Shown in pieces: positions 1 through 11,251 of a stretch of 64,000 nucleotides of DNA. Position numbers and translations under genes: made by a program. Position 1 is the stretch's first letter; every line of letters begins with the position of its first letter. Origin of the DNA: Glycine soja (Eukaryota > Streptophyta > Magnoliopsida > Fabales > Fabaceae). Below the pieces are notes generated by a model. The model was not told the origin of the DNA. It searched no databases and was given only the letters and a program-made list of their open reading frames with translations. The stretch lies in NCBI RefSeq assembly GCF_004193775.1, contig NC_041021.1, positions 7,694,651-7,758,650 of the forward strand, given 5' to 3'.

Positions 1-706
1 TTAACATTTTTTTAAACAGTACTTGAATTAGAATTTTTTAAAACATTAGCAATTCTAGATTTTTATATTTATTCACTTTTTATCCTTTAATTCCCTTTTT
101 ATCATTTTTAAATTAATATGTTAATTTTATATTTTTTAACTTCTTGGGAAAGTGTTTAACACGCATTTATAATTTAATAAATTAGCTTTAAAATTTTCAA
201 CTTTTAACTATCAATCAACTTCATAACTTTCAACTACCTTTTAAGTTTTCAACTAATTAGTTAATTTTATAGAATATAACTTTCATATCATACATGAAGA
301 AAGTTTAAAAGTGATCAAACGGTAAATAGCCGCAAGAATAAGTAAGAGAAACAAATGAATAAACAAGCAAACAATTGGTCATGAGAAAAATAGAGTATCA
401 TGGTACGTAGTACAGATTCAACCCAACCAAGTAGATGTGAAACCTTAGACAATTTGTTAATGTGAGAAGAGTTAGTTGATTAGAATGGTGAGATATCAAT
501 GTTATAATTTACCTCTCAAACTTTTACATATTATAAATAGATTTCATAAATAAATTGGCACATGTGAGTATATGAAATTAGTTGTGAAGACAAACAAAGA
601 TGAGGGTCATGGGATATATTGTTTGAAATAATAATTTTATGCAAACTTTTACTACAAGCTACTTTTGAGAAGAAGAAAAAAAAAGGTTAAAATATTAACA
701 TGGTCC
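1..706. other. AT-rich intergenic DNA
   Basis: Low-complexity AT-rich sequence with no reading frame, RNA gene or repeat that I recognise. It ends at the CTA target site of the CACTA element that follows. Confidence 0.6.
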
Positions 707-1238
707 CTACACTACTAAAATAATAGTATTCTAAGACGCGTTGCCAACATCGGTGGTTCCAAAAATGATGTTGTTTTAGAAGCGGTGGCATTTTAGTAAA
801 TAAGAGATTTATTTCAATGACGTTTTTATTAAAAATGACGTTATCTGCGCGTTACAAAAACGGGTTTACTGCACCGTTGTTGAACTACATTATCCAAAGA
901 CGGGTTTTATGAACACCGTCTTTGAATCTGAAGTAGATTTTTATCTTTTTCTCTTGCATACTCGCATTGTACCCTAGCCCGCATTACCTCACTCATTTTG
1001 TGCCCTTAAGCTTGTCTCTCTAAGTTGGTTGCCGTCGTGAAGCACACCAGTACTGTCGTGGTTGTCGTCAATGATTATACAGGCCAAATCGTCGACGATT
1101 ATGGGTAAGCTTGTCTCCCTAAGGGAGAAAGGAAGCTTGTCTCCCTTTTCTTCTCTTTGTTGCGTGGTTGGCTTTCTTTTTGTGGCTTCATTGTGGATTC
1201 CTAGGGTTTGAGGGTGGAAAGAGTTTCGATCTCGATCA

Positions 1239-1699
1239 ATGGAGGCCGAGGCAAAGAACAAATACGTGAAGAAGGAAGAAAACAACAATGATAACAACAA
1301 CAATAAAAGTAACAGCAAAATTGGGAATTCAAGTGAGGGTCTGAGCAAGCCCAAGTGTCAAATGAAGACACTGTTTCAGCTTGAAACGCTCGAGAAAGCT
1401 TATGCTGGTTTGTTATCGTTAACCTTTTTTATTTTATTTTTTTTTCTTGTTCAATTTCTAGGCTTTTTATTGTTCACTCTTTTGTTCAAATTTTTTGTTT
1501 TTGGTTTTTCTGTCACCAGCAATTGAAGGACAAGAAGGAGTTGCCGGCAAAGAAGCCGCGAAAGGCAGCAGCGTTGCCGGATTCTCCGGTGGAGGAGCCC
1601 AAGTTGGGGCCTGAAGTGGGTGTTGAATATAGATCCGGGTCATGTTCGAGGTTAGGTTCGGGGGGGAGATGTCCAATTTCTTTTGAGGCAGGAAACTGA
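1239..1699 (+). pseudogene. captured fragment of a RINGLET-like homeobox-DDT gene
   Basis: The frame starting at 1239 gives an Asn/Lys-rich leader, then KPKCQMKTLFQLETLEKAYA, matching the start of the homeodomain of plant RLT1/RLT2 proteins, which partner ISWI chromatin remodellers. A T-rich stretch replaces the middle of the homeodomain (about 1395-1500). The match resumes with CHQQLKDKKELPAKKPRK, the end of recognition helix 3 and its basic tail, followed by LPDSPVEEPKLGPEVG, until a stop at 1697-1699. The family normally has WFCHRR where this copy has Gln-Gln. A protein from here would lack most of the DNA-binding fold and all of the DDT and WHIM domains. It is a transposon-borne fragment, not a working gene. 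Confidence 0.75.
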
Positions 1700-2396
1700 A
1701 TAGTTGAACCAATTACTAGATTTGCTTGGTTGATAAGGTCTTGGACATACTTTAGTTTCTATTTGCTCCTTCTTTAAACAATTAAAGCTTTTCATATAAC
1801 TTTACCTCTGTTGTAGGCTACTTATTTGGGGGAAAAATGATAAATTTGAAGTTTTGTATGTGGTTGTGTATGGAATTTGTAATTTGGGAATTTGTAGTCT
1901 TTTATTGTGTGTTTGGTTTTAGTAGGATTTTCTAGGGTCATGTTCAATACTAATTAATTTTTCACATGTTTAGTTCCATGTTGAGAAATTGATTGAGTCC
2001 AGAATTGATGAGTTTAAGCAACTGTAGGTAGTTTTTTTTTGCGTTGGTTCAAGAATTTTATATTGAGTTTTACTACTAATATCTTTTATAATAAAAACAT
2101 CCAAACATAACTTCAAAATCATTTTTCCAACGCTCATCCAAAATTCCTAATTTTCTTACTGACTCTTAAGGAATGAGAATGAAGTTTATGATGATTCCTT
2201 TGTGGGTATGTAGGTTTCACAAATGGAGCAGTGGTAAAATGGCCCTTCATGAACAAAGTATATGTTCATCCTCTTTTGATGTCATTCAATCCTCCTCAGG
2301 TTTAAATAATACACCTTTTCTCAGTTTTTGTGTATTTGTTCAAAATTGCAAGTTAGCACAACATTCAGTTTATTAGGTTTTACGTTCACTAAAGTG

Positions 2397-3936
2397 TGTT
2401 GGACAAGTGGCCTCAGAAATATTAAGAAGGGGGGTTAAATTAAGATTTCATTGACTATTCCTAATTAAAATTTTCCCTTTCTTAATTATTCCCTAAATTC
2501 AATTATTTCTTTGTAAATAAGTTACTGAAATAATAAACGAAGGAAAATAACTTGCGGAAATGTAAAGACAACAGAAAGTAAAAGAGATAAGGGAATAGAG
2601 AATGCAAAACCGGATTTATCCTGGTTCGGCGACAACCCGTGCCTACATCCAGTCCCCAAGCAACTCGCTTGAAATTTCCACTATCCTTGTAAAATCCTTT
2701 ACAAGCAATGAACCACAAAGGAATCTCCTCCTTTGTGTTCATTGATTACAACCAAGAAGTTATGCCCACTTCTTGCAATGAATCCAAAAGCAGTTAGTCT
2801 TTTGAGTCCAGTGATAACAACAAAGAAGTTGTACCCACTTCTTGCAATGAACCCAAAAGCGGTTAGTCTTTTGGATCCATTGATCAACCAAGAAGCAAAT
2901 CTGCATCTTGCAATGAACCCAAAAGTGGTTAGTCTTTTGAGTCCAGTGTTTAACCAAGAAGACCTTCTCTTGAAAAACAATCACCAAGAGTAGGTCTCTT
3001 GAAAAGCTTTTTGTAAGAATGGAGGAGAGGAAGAAAATAGAATAGCATAAGTTTTTGTCCAATGAACTTTTCTTGACAAAACAAGTATTGAACAAAAACT
3101 CTTAGAAAGATGTTTAGAATGAATGAAAGAAAATCAGTTATAAAATTCGTGTCATGGTCACATATTTATAGCCATTTGATGGCTCTTAAAGAAACCATGT
3201 TAAAAGTTGTGACTCTTGACAATTTCTTCAAAACTAGTCACTTTAAAAGTTGTGACTCTCTTCAAAACTAGTCACTTTAAAAGTTGTGACTCTTGGAAAA
3301 TTCTTCAAAAACCAGTTACTTTAAAAATTGTGACTCTTGACAATTTATTTTTCAAAACCAGTCACTGGTAATCGATTAACATTATAGTGTAATCGATTAC
3401 ACATCAACAGTTGTGACTCTTCATGTTTGGATTTGAAAAACCAACATTTAAAAACACTGGTAATCGATTACAAATATTGTGTAATCGATTACATAAGTTT
3501 AAAAATGTTTTATCACAAGTTGTGAATCTTGAAATTTGAAATTTAACGTTAAAAAATATTGGTAATTGATTACATGGCCATGGTAATCGATTACTACTTT
3601 GTAAAATAGTTATAAAACTGTTTGGGCTTCTAGTAATCAATTACTACCTTATGGTAATCGATTACCAGAGAGTAAAAACTCTGATAAAAAGATTTTTCTT
3701 TGAAAAATTCTTTTGGACAAATTGTGCTATTCAATCTTTTCTTTGAAAAAATCTGTTTATACTTATCTTGATGCTTTTCTTGAAGTTCTTGCATATCTTG
3801 AGTCTTTTCTTAAATCTTTACTTGAATCTTGATTCTTGATTGAATGACTCTTTGATTCTTGAAACTTGCTTGAATCTTGATTTTTGACTTGAGTCTTTGG
3901 CATCATCAAAATAAGCTTGGAAGCTTTGCTTCCACA
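2397..3936 (-). mobile_element. solo LTR, family A (1540 bp)
   Basis: A single LTR in minus orientation nested in the CACTA element. On the minus strand it starts TGTGGAAGCAAAGC and ends CCAACA. A perfect 5-bp target duplication AAGTG lies at 2392-2396 and 3937-3941. It is related along its length to the solo LTR at 49396-51073. A TATA-like ctataaata is on the minus strand at about 3163-3171. Between 2700 and 2990 it has about 68-bp tandem units containing short stem-loops, and between 3360 and 3665 it has many copies of the palindrome gtaatcgattac. There is no internal region, so recombination between two LTRs is inferred. Confidence 0.9.
2690..2990. repeat. about 68-bp tandem repeats inside solo LTR family A
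   Basis: Three to four imperfect units share cttgcaatgaacccaaaag followed by ggttagtctttt, at about 2773, 2841 and 2910 (spacing 68 and 69). Two units contain the inverted pair caagaagt/acttcttg around a 7-base loop (TATGCCC at 2761, TGTACCC at 2830). On the minus strand these loops read GGGCATA and GGGTACA, the same loop as in the array at 50597-50751. Confidence 0.75.
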
Positions 3937-4391
3937 AAGTGAAGTGAGCAAAACATATTCACTCTTAGCAGATCAGATGACTCCAGTGTGTTCAGATTGG
4001 TATTTCAATTTTGAATCCAATATGTGGTTTAAGAGGAAAACCATTTGTTAATGTAATTTTGATATAGATCTGGGTATCATATTTAATTAGTTTTACTAGT
4101 CTTTCTAAATTATAAAATCGACCTTTAGATCTAAACCTAGCTTTAGGACATTTTGCACTATCTCATGTCTCTTGGTTCAAACATCTTTATGATACATTTG
4201 TTTCATTCACTTGATTGTATTTTTCTTATTACTTAGAAATCTGTCAATCATGATGGACAAGGTGGCATTCACTTCAATTCTATAAACCATCCTCATGGTA
4301 TGAATAAACAAATTAAGTATAAAGGGGGCATACATCTCATGGTTAATGCTTAAATTTGATAGATAAATAATATGTAGGTGAACCTTATGAA

Positions 4392-4550
4392 GAAGGAAGG
4401 AGAAAGATATTGGTTGTGAATCTAAGAGGAGTTCCTTTGGAGGAGGACAATAACATCATTTTCCATTTAATTGCTTCTCTATCTAAGGTTTACTAGGTAG
4501 TGATCTGGCAAATGTTGTCAATGAAGCTGTGTTGCTTGCTACTTGTAGAG
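4392..4550 (+). pseudogene. captured fragment of an FtsH-like AAA protease
   Basis: Reading from about 4392, the sequence gives [19 protein letters not shown] and then, after a short intron-like or degraded stretch, [20 protein letters not shown]. This corresponds to the AAA C-terminal helical region of FtsH/M41 proteases, where plant members have a segment of the type TGADLANLVNEAALLA. A GT follows at about 4550, so the piece probably ends at a former exon border. There is no start codon, Walker motif or HEXXH zinc site here. It lies inside the CACTA element, so it is read as a second captured host-gene piece. Which FtsH paralogue donated it cannot be told. Confidence 0.6.
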
Positions 4551-6589
4551 GTAACACCCATTTTCACTTTTTATATTTAATGTGTGATTGGTTCCACTTA
4601 CTTTAGATCATGCTGAGCAAGTTGTAAATGCATCTACTTGTTCCAAATCAGTGTGCTTCCCTCTACTGTCCATGGTTCACGTCTTCCAGTGCAAGAATTT
4701 GAAATGCATTTTCTCTCATTCATTGATTTCTCAAATTCCCATGTTATAAGATATTACAGTAGAGGAGTGTTCTAAAATAGAACATATTTTCTATTTCAAT
4801 GAAGATGATAGAGTTCAAGAGGTAAGACACATAGTTGCCGTTATCCTTTTCATTTGGAAAACAAGATTTCTTAACTATTTCCTAGTGGAACTTGTAAAAA
4901 AAAAAACTATTTCCTTAGTGGAGGCCATACTTATACATCTAAAATAGTTTGAATTTGTAAATGTCAACTGCAATTGACCTTTTAAACCAATTCATTCATG
5001 TGACTGTGTATATTTGGTCTAAAATGGGGCACACTTGGCTCTGTGCCCTGCAAGTTCTATGCTACTTTCATGCTTTCGTGGAACTTGTTTGTGTGAAATA
5101 AGTATGGCTTGGAGAATAGATACTATCTAAAAACCTTTATATTTATAATTAATGACTTCTTGAAAACTATCACAAATCACAACTACTGTCTTTATGATTC
5201 ACTAAAGTTATTTTTTTTGTCACTACTTGGAGAATAAATACTATCAGAAGCACATAATAACTCAACCTGCTCCTATTTTTGTTGGGGGCTGGGAGCTTGC
5301 ATAACTTTGTTTCAAATTAGTTTATTTATTCATTACCTTTTTCATAACTGAACCCATTCTTAGTATTTAGGAACATGCAAAAAGTTCAATTTTATAACAC
5401 GCGTAGGAGTGGAATTGTGATGTGTTTTTTTCTGCAGCTTATGACTGGTACCAATAGGCTTAAGATATGATTTTTTTTTTTTTTGTAAACTAGGTTGATT
5501 GGAAGTCATGTATAAGTACATAGGCCTAAATTCTGTTATATACTCTGCAAGGAATATTCATAAGCTTGTCCATCTTCAATTGGAAGTTGAATATATGATA
5601 TTTTTTCTTGTACCAAATCATACACACAAAAAATGAATAATATAGGCTTGCCCCATGTTTTTTGCATGCTAAACCAATGACCAATTTAACTTATACCAAA
5701 TAAATAATAAAGGGTTGCTCCATGTTAACCCTCACAAGTAGTCATAGTCCTAATGATGTAACTCTATAAAAAACACCTTACCCAAGCATGTATTTCTCAT
5801 TAGGTTTATGACTTTCTCATGGGATAACTTGAATATTAGAAATGTTATGCACATTTTTCAGTTTAAACCCCTTATCTGGCATGGGCACAACCTCAAATGT
5901 TAAATGTTTGTTATTTTGTCTTTCTTTTGAATAGAAAATGCAGGAGATGACAAGAATGAAAAGAACACCATTGTCTTCAAGCTACATGTTCATTGTCAAG
6001 TGGGTCAACCTCGTATTACTGGTAAATGACTTGAAGTTTTTGCTTGAAAATATTTGTGATGCTTTTAATTTCTCATATTATATAATTATATTTATTGATT
6101 ATTAGTAATATATATAATATTGTAATTATAAATATTGATTTTAATATTATATAATAATATTTATTGATTATTAGTAGTATTGATAATATTGTAAATATAA
6201 ATATTGATTATTAATTAACCTAAAATTTAATTGTAGGTTATTCAACATTGTATTTTCTACATCGTTGGATTGAGGACCGATGTCAAAACGTTTAACTATC
6301 AACGACGTCGTATTCTACATCGGTTGACCACCAATTTAGAATGGCGTTTTCCACCGATGTAAAAACCACGTTTTGTAGTAGTGCTACACGTGTGACACGA
6401 TTTCAATATGTTTTCTATAGTTTTTTTTAAAAAAAATTGCAGAATTCCCTTACAAGAAATTTTAAAAAATAGAAAATAATATAATATTAATGTTTGGGTT
6501 CATAATAACCTCATTCTCTTCTCGATGACATAACAAATGATTATTGGGTTTGAAAAAAAAATATTATTTATAGAGAAAAAGGGTTTTAC

Positions 6590-6752
6590 CTTGATGGTGT
6601 AAAAAAATTTACACTCATCTTATTACAATTTGTCATATATGATAAGTTTGTTTAATTTTCAAATAATTATCTTAAAGTAATTTAAATACTGATTTATGAT
6701 TGAATGACGGTATAAATTATTTTACATCGTTAGTGCATAGGTACTAAATTCT
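6590..6752. repeat. short foldback (MITE-like) sequence
   Basis: The ends gatggtgtaaaaaaatttac (from about 6594) and ttattttacatcgttagtgc (near 6718-6738) are imperfect inverted repeats. The size and AT-rich centre suit a MITE. No target duplication was settled. Confidence 0.35.
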
Positions 6753-7507
6753 TTTAGTCATGCAAAAAATTTCAAAACTCATTAACTCATTTTTTATAGC
6801 TTACTAATACATCTTTCCCATATCTTTTGGTATTTAATATTATTGCACATGGGTTATTTAATAAAACTAATTAAAAATTATTCTATTTGAATTTAAATGT
6901 CTTTATTAAATACGTTGATCTTTAATACTTGTACCGCTAGTAGTGAATATTAACTATGAATATTTGTGAGAAAAATACGTTAATTAGATTTTAAAATTCT
7001 AAAACATTAAATATTTTGAAAAAAAAGCTAAAATATTGAAATATATGGGAAAGAGGTAGTATATCTTAGCATTTATAAACACATGCCTTAAGGCTTAAAT
7101 AGTTTACTTTATTATATGATAAAATTCAGGTTATCCAATATTCATATGATATATGCATTAAATATAATGTGACCATTGTAGTTGAGGTTTTAAACTTGGG
7201 AAGGATATACTAGCTTTGTTTAACTGTTGCCAAACTTTGTGTCTTTGTGGGTATCTGTTATACCATTTCATTGTTCACACGTTCCATACGACTTCTCCTC
7301 CCCGCATCGTTTCGTTTTCTTGGTTGTGTGTTTGAGCTTCTTCTCCTCCCTGTGCCGTTTACTTTCCTTGGAGGTTTGTTTGCCACACATTGGGTAGTTC
7401 GTTGTTGACATTGAGGACTTGCAGCTCCATTTTGCTGTTCCACCATCAAGGTAAGCTTTTTCTCTTCATTAATGGCTGCATTTTTTATTTTGGTATGGTG
7501 TGTTCGT

Positions 7508-7602
7508 ACAGATCAACATGATCCGTATTTGTTATATGATCCACATGACTCATATGGATCATGTTGATCCGTATGACTCATATAGATCAACATGATCCGT
7601 AT
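7508..7602. repeat. palindromic atgatccgtat array, left side
   Basis: Several alternating copies of atgatccgtat and its complement atacggatcat occur here, some as nearly perfect palindromes such as tatggatcatgttgatccgt. The array continues at 8513-8566 beyond the inserted solo LTR. A similar array is at 15476-15570 beyond the transposase gene, so it probably marks the subterminal regions of the Mutator-like element. Confidence 0.6.
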
Positions 7603-8512
7603 TGATACAATCCTATCCCCCAAGAGCATTGGATAGAAGACTCCAAGAAGATTGAGCCAGAGATGCAAGAGAAGACCCTAGGATTCTCATGAGCCTTAGG
7701 GTAGATTTTGGGCCCATGGGCTAAGTATGAGCCCACTTATATTTGTACATATTAGATTATGATTTCATTATTTTTGGGCCTTTTATTTAGGGCTCCATAA
7801 TGTAGGTAGGATACCCTAGAACTGTAGGATTTTTCAGCCCTTGTATTTTAGGGCACCTAGACTAGTTTTTGTATAAGGGGTAGTTTTGTAATTTCACATG
7901 CATTAAGTGAATATTTGATGTGTGTGTTGAGAAATAAATTTAATTGAATTGGGAGAAGCCCAATCCAATTAAATTTTAGAGTCCTTCATGTTGGGTACCT
8001 AATGAGTCCTTCATGCTTTACATGTCTCATAACACCTAAGCACACTTAGTGGAGAATCTTGGACTTGATCTTGGACTAGTGGGCTCAACCATAGCTAAAA
8101 TTCAATAATCATAATTAGTGAAATTTTGGCTCCACAAATTCAAGTGAAATTTGAATAAAAATTCAAATTTCCCTCCAATTTTGTGTGGCACTTAAGCTAT
8201 AAATAGAGACCATGTGTGTGCATTATTTCAACTTTAATCATTTGAGAATTATAATTCAAAGTTCATACCTCTTTTGAGGCACAAAATTTCATACTCCTTC
8301 TCTCCTCCCTCCACTCATCTTCTCCTACCTTCAAGCTCTTATCCATGGCTTCCTATAGTGGTGAGCTTCTTATTGACTCATCTTCTCCTTGAAGTAGTGT
8401 CTCCAATCATCTTTCTTCCTTCTTCATTCCGCTGCCATTAATCTTCAAGAAGCAAATGACTCCATTGATGAAGAAGATCCAAGGCCTACAAGCTCCACAT
8501 GAAGCTACATCA
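7603..8512 (+). mobile_element. solo LTR, family B (910 bp)
   Basis: It starts TGATACAATCC and ends GCTACATCA, with the perfect target duplication CGTAT at 7598-7602 and 8513-8517. A TATA-like ctataaatag lies at 8197-8206. It is the same family as the LTR at 12035-13000. It split the palindromic array. No internal retroelement sequence remains. Confidence 0.9.
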
Positions 8513-8566
8513 CGTATTTGTTATATGATTCGTATGAGTCATACGGATCATGTTGATCCGTATAAC
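8513..8566. repeat. palindromic atgatccgtat array, right part of left side
   Basis: This continues the array split by the solo LTR, and contains the palindromic core atacggatcatgttgatccg. Confidence 0.55.
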
Positions 8567-8891
8567 ATTTTTAATTTAAATAAAAAAATAAAAATAATAG
8601 TTATTGTTTGAAAAATTATGTTTTGAATAATTTTTTTAAATAGGTAGTTTATTTGTTAGTTTTGTTTTAAAAATAGGTATTGTTTGTGTTTTAAAAAACT
8701 TTATTTTATATTGCATTGTGTTATGAAATAATTATAAATTTTAATAGTAAATATATGGATTTTGTAGTTGTTTATGTTTATTTTATTTCAATGAAAAATA
8801 GTCATATATTATTTAATTATTTGTTTGTAAATAGTTTTTTTATTAGATAAATGAAAAAAAAATTGAATTCGACCTAAAAATTTGCAGATTA

Positions 8892-10946
8892 TGGTTAGAA
8901 TTAGAGGGTTAGGTCGTGCCTTAGGCAGTGTTATAGGTAGAGCCCTAGGGAGAAAGGATCATTGTCATTCAGATGATGTTCCCTAACGACGAAGGCCTAC
9001 AACATCCACATGTAGGCAATGGGAAATTGCCCCTGTTGCTGAGGATGCTCTTGACATGGCTGGCGTGACTAAAGATGTACTGAAGAAGTTGTTGATGATG
9101 CTGAGGGGTTTCCAGGTGGGCCGTGTGACCCATCAGTGCTGACTGCCTATGGTGACCATGTTGCAGTCATTGTATGGAATGGAGAGGTATTTATAATTTT
9201 TAATGAATTATAATTCTTAAGTATTTCTTATTATTTAAATTATTCATAATTTAAATTATTATTGTTAAAATTATTTAAATTTTTTTCAGGAACGTCTTGA
9301 ATTGAAGCTATCCTCCCATGGAAGGAAGGTTCAGAAATTTGGGAGGCCTGTTCCTGAAATTCAAGGGCTAGTCGCTACCACAGGATTAAGTCCTTTGATC
9401 GCATGTTCAGTGGAAACTGGCGATCGGGGACTTATATCCGCTTTTGTGGATAGGTGGCATAAGGAAACGAGCAGTTTCCATCTTCCTGTTGGAGAGGTGA
9501 CCATCACCTTGGATGATGTGGCCTCTCTGCTTCATCTTCCTATTATAGGCGCATTCCACAGCTTTGAGACTCTGCATGTCGGCGAAGCGATCTTGATTTT
9601 GGTGGAGTTACTTGAAGTCTCCGAAGAGGAAGCTAGAGCTGAGACAGTACAATGTCATGAGGCATACGTATGCCTATCGTGGCTACAAGATATTTATCAG
9701 AGTAAATGTGAGGTTGGACATTAGACTGTTGTAGCTTGTGCTTATTTGTTGCATTTGTTAGGTTGCACTCTTTTTACTAACAAGAGTGCAACACATGTTC
9801 ATGTGGTTTTTTTATACGCTTTCCGAGACTTGAGTCAGAGTGGAAGCTACGCATGGGGAGCTACCACCCTAGTGCATATGTATGATAATTTGAATGATGC
9901 TTGCAAGAGCGGCAGCCGACAGCTTGCTGGATACATCACACTATTACAGGTAATTATTGTCAATTATTGTAATTTAATTTTTTTTAATATGTAATTAATA
10001 TGTTAATTTGACATTTTTTTTATTTTGATCTAATTTGTGTAGTGTTGGATATATGAGCATTTTCCCTCTGTTGCTAAGTTTTTGACGGATCCAGACTATG
10101 ATGAAAGGTCACCACGTGCCTGTCGGTGGATTTCTACGAAGGCTTCTTCGAAGTCATTAACAGCATCGACGTACCAAAAACGTCTAGATCGACTGACAAT
10201 TGCTGATGTTTGCTAGATGCCTTATGGTGACCATCGTGTAGTGTGGGATTTTGATCTCATTTCATGCTTTTCAGGTCATATCCGATGGGGTCCCATTGTC
10301 GTCAGACATCGACCAGAGAGGGTGGTGTGGTAATTTGGATATGTTCAGACCATTCCTCCACACACTATGGGTTCAATGCTATCATTTGAAGATATTGACG
10401 ACATGTGGATGCATTTCTCTGACTATCTTGCACAAGTGGGGTAGATTTGTGTTGTGCCAGGACAATGTGCATCTTATTACCTCCACTAGTTTTTTATGAT
10501 TTCGCATCCATTCATGACACCGACACAACCTGTGGATCCGGCCAGACATCCACCTATGACGCAGGATGACACATATGTGGAGCCACATATCCCTGAGGTC
10601 CCAGTGGCAGCAACAACAACAGCTATGGAAGAAGCACCTGCACATGGATCTTCTGATGTGGAGCAGCCTAGACATGCAGTGGTAAACTATTTATTAATTT
10701 TCTATTAAATGTCATTTATTTTAATTTTGAAATATGGTAATACCTTATTAGTTGTTTTCAATGTCATAGGTGGCTTGCTAAGCAATCGCGGAAAGGTTGG
10801 AGTGTTTGTTCAATCTAAGGATAGTCACTGAATGCACAGAAGTACACAATGTCATGAATGTCTGCTTAAGGATTGTTAGGGGTGTCACTACAGAGGGCAA
10901 TGTTTATGTCTGGTCACGAAGAAGGCAGCGCACGGATCAGCCATAA
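8892..10946 (+). pseudogene. plant mobile domain (MAIN-like) pseudogene
   Basis: From MVRIRGLGRALGSVIGRALG at 8892 the translation follows the plant mobile domain (PMD, aminotransferase-like) family, which includes MAIN/MAIL proteins and many transposon-borne copies. Landmarks in order are KLSSHGRKVQKFGRPVPEIQ (from 9304), HLPVGEVTITLDDVASLLHL (about 9480-9540), SGSYAWGATTLVHMYDNLND (about 9840-9900), and the C-terminal YVWSRRRQRTDQP ending at the stop 10944-10946. At least three introns are implied (after 9185, 9952 and 10680). The copy has in-frame stops soon after the start (about 8986), at 9722-9724 and at several places between 10215 and 10500, so it is dead. Its position beside a MURA-like gene fits the known association of PMD-C genes with Mutator-like elements. 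Confidence 0.85.
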
Positions 10947-11251
10947 ACGTCATCCATTTTTTATTTTAATATTTAGACTATGTTTATAATTTTCTTGTAT
11001 TTGACAACATTTTGGTTTTACCAAACTTTTTGTAAATGTTAATATTAGGGTTAACATTAAAAAATTATTTTAAATTATGTAACCGTAAAATGTATTAGTA
11101 GACCCTAGTAATGACGTGACACTAAACTCTTCAGTTCTACACCTTAAAAAATTAAGTTTAATGTAACAAAGATAGTGATAATTACGTGAATATGCAGCCT
11201 AACAATTATATATTAATGTAGGACATTACAAAGTCATTAGAAGCTAGTTGT

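Larger units (their letters stand above)
710..6383. mobile_element. CACTA (En/Spm) element with captured gene pieces
   Basis: The left end reads CACTACTAAAA and the right end reads TTTTGTAGTAGTG, the inverted termini of CACTA elements. The 3-bp target duplication CTA lies at 707-709 and 6384-6386. Subterminal DNA on both sides carries variants of the acatcggt motif, usual for transposase-binding repeats of this superfamily. I see no Tnp2 transposase, so the copy is non-autonomous. The interior holds fragments resembling a RINGLET-like homeobox gene and an FtsH-like protease, and a nested solo LTR. Without the solo LTR the element is about 4.1 kb. Boundaries and superfamily are seen directly; mobilisation in trans is inferred. 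Confidence 0.9.

Noticed and set aside
3361..3665. Regularly spaced gtaatcgattac copies as a CRISPR array
   Set aside because: Spacing is irregular, the repeat is a short palindrome in an LTR, and the DNA is from a plant nuclear genome.
5941..6023. Possible captured piece of a heavy-metal-associated protein (NEKNTIVFKLHVHCQ)
   Set aside because: It weakly resembles the start of plant HMA domains, but the metal-binding CxxC is absent and the stretch is under 30 residues.
7258..7449. 63-residue minus-strand frame
   Set aside because: It is antisense to a probable leader exon ending in a splice donor, with no family match.
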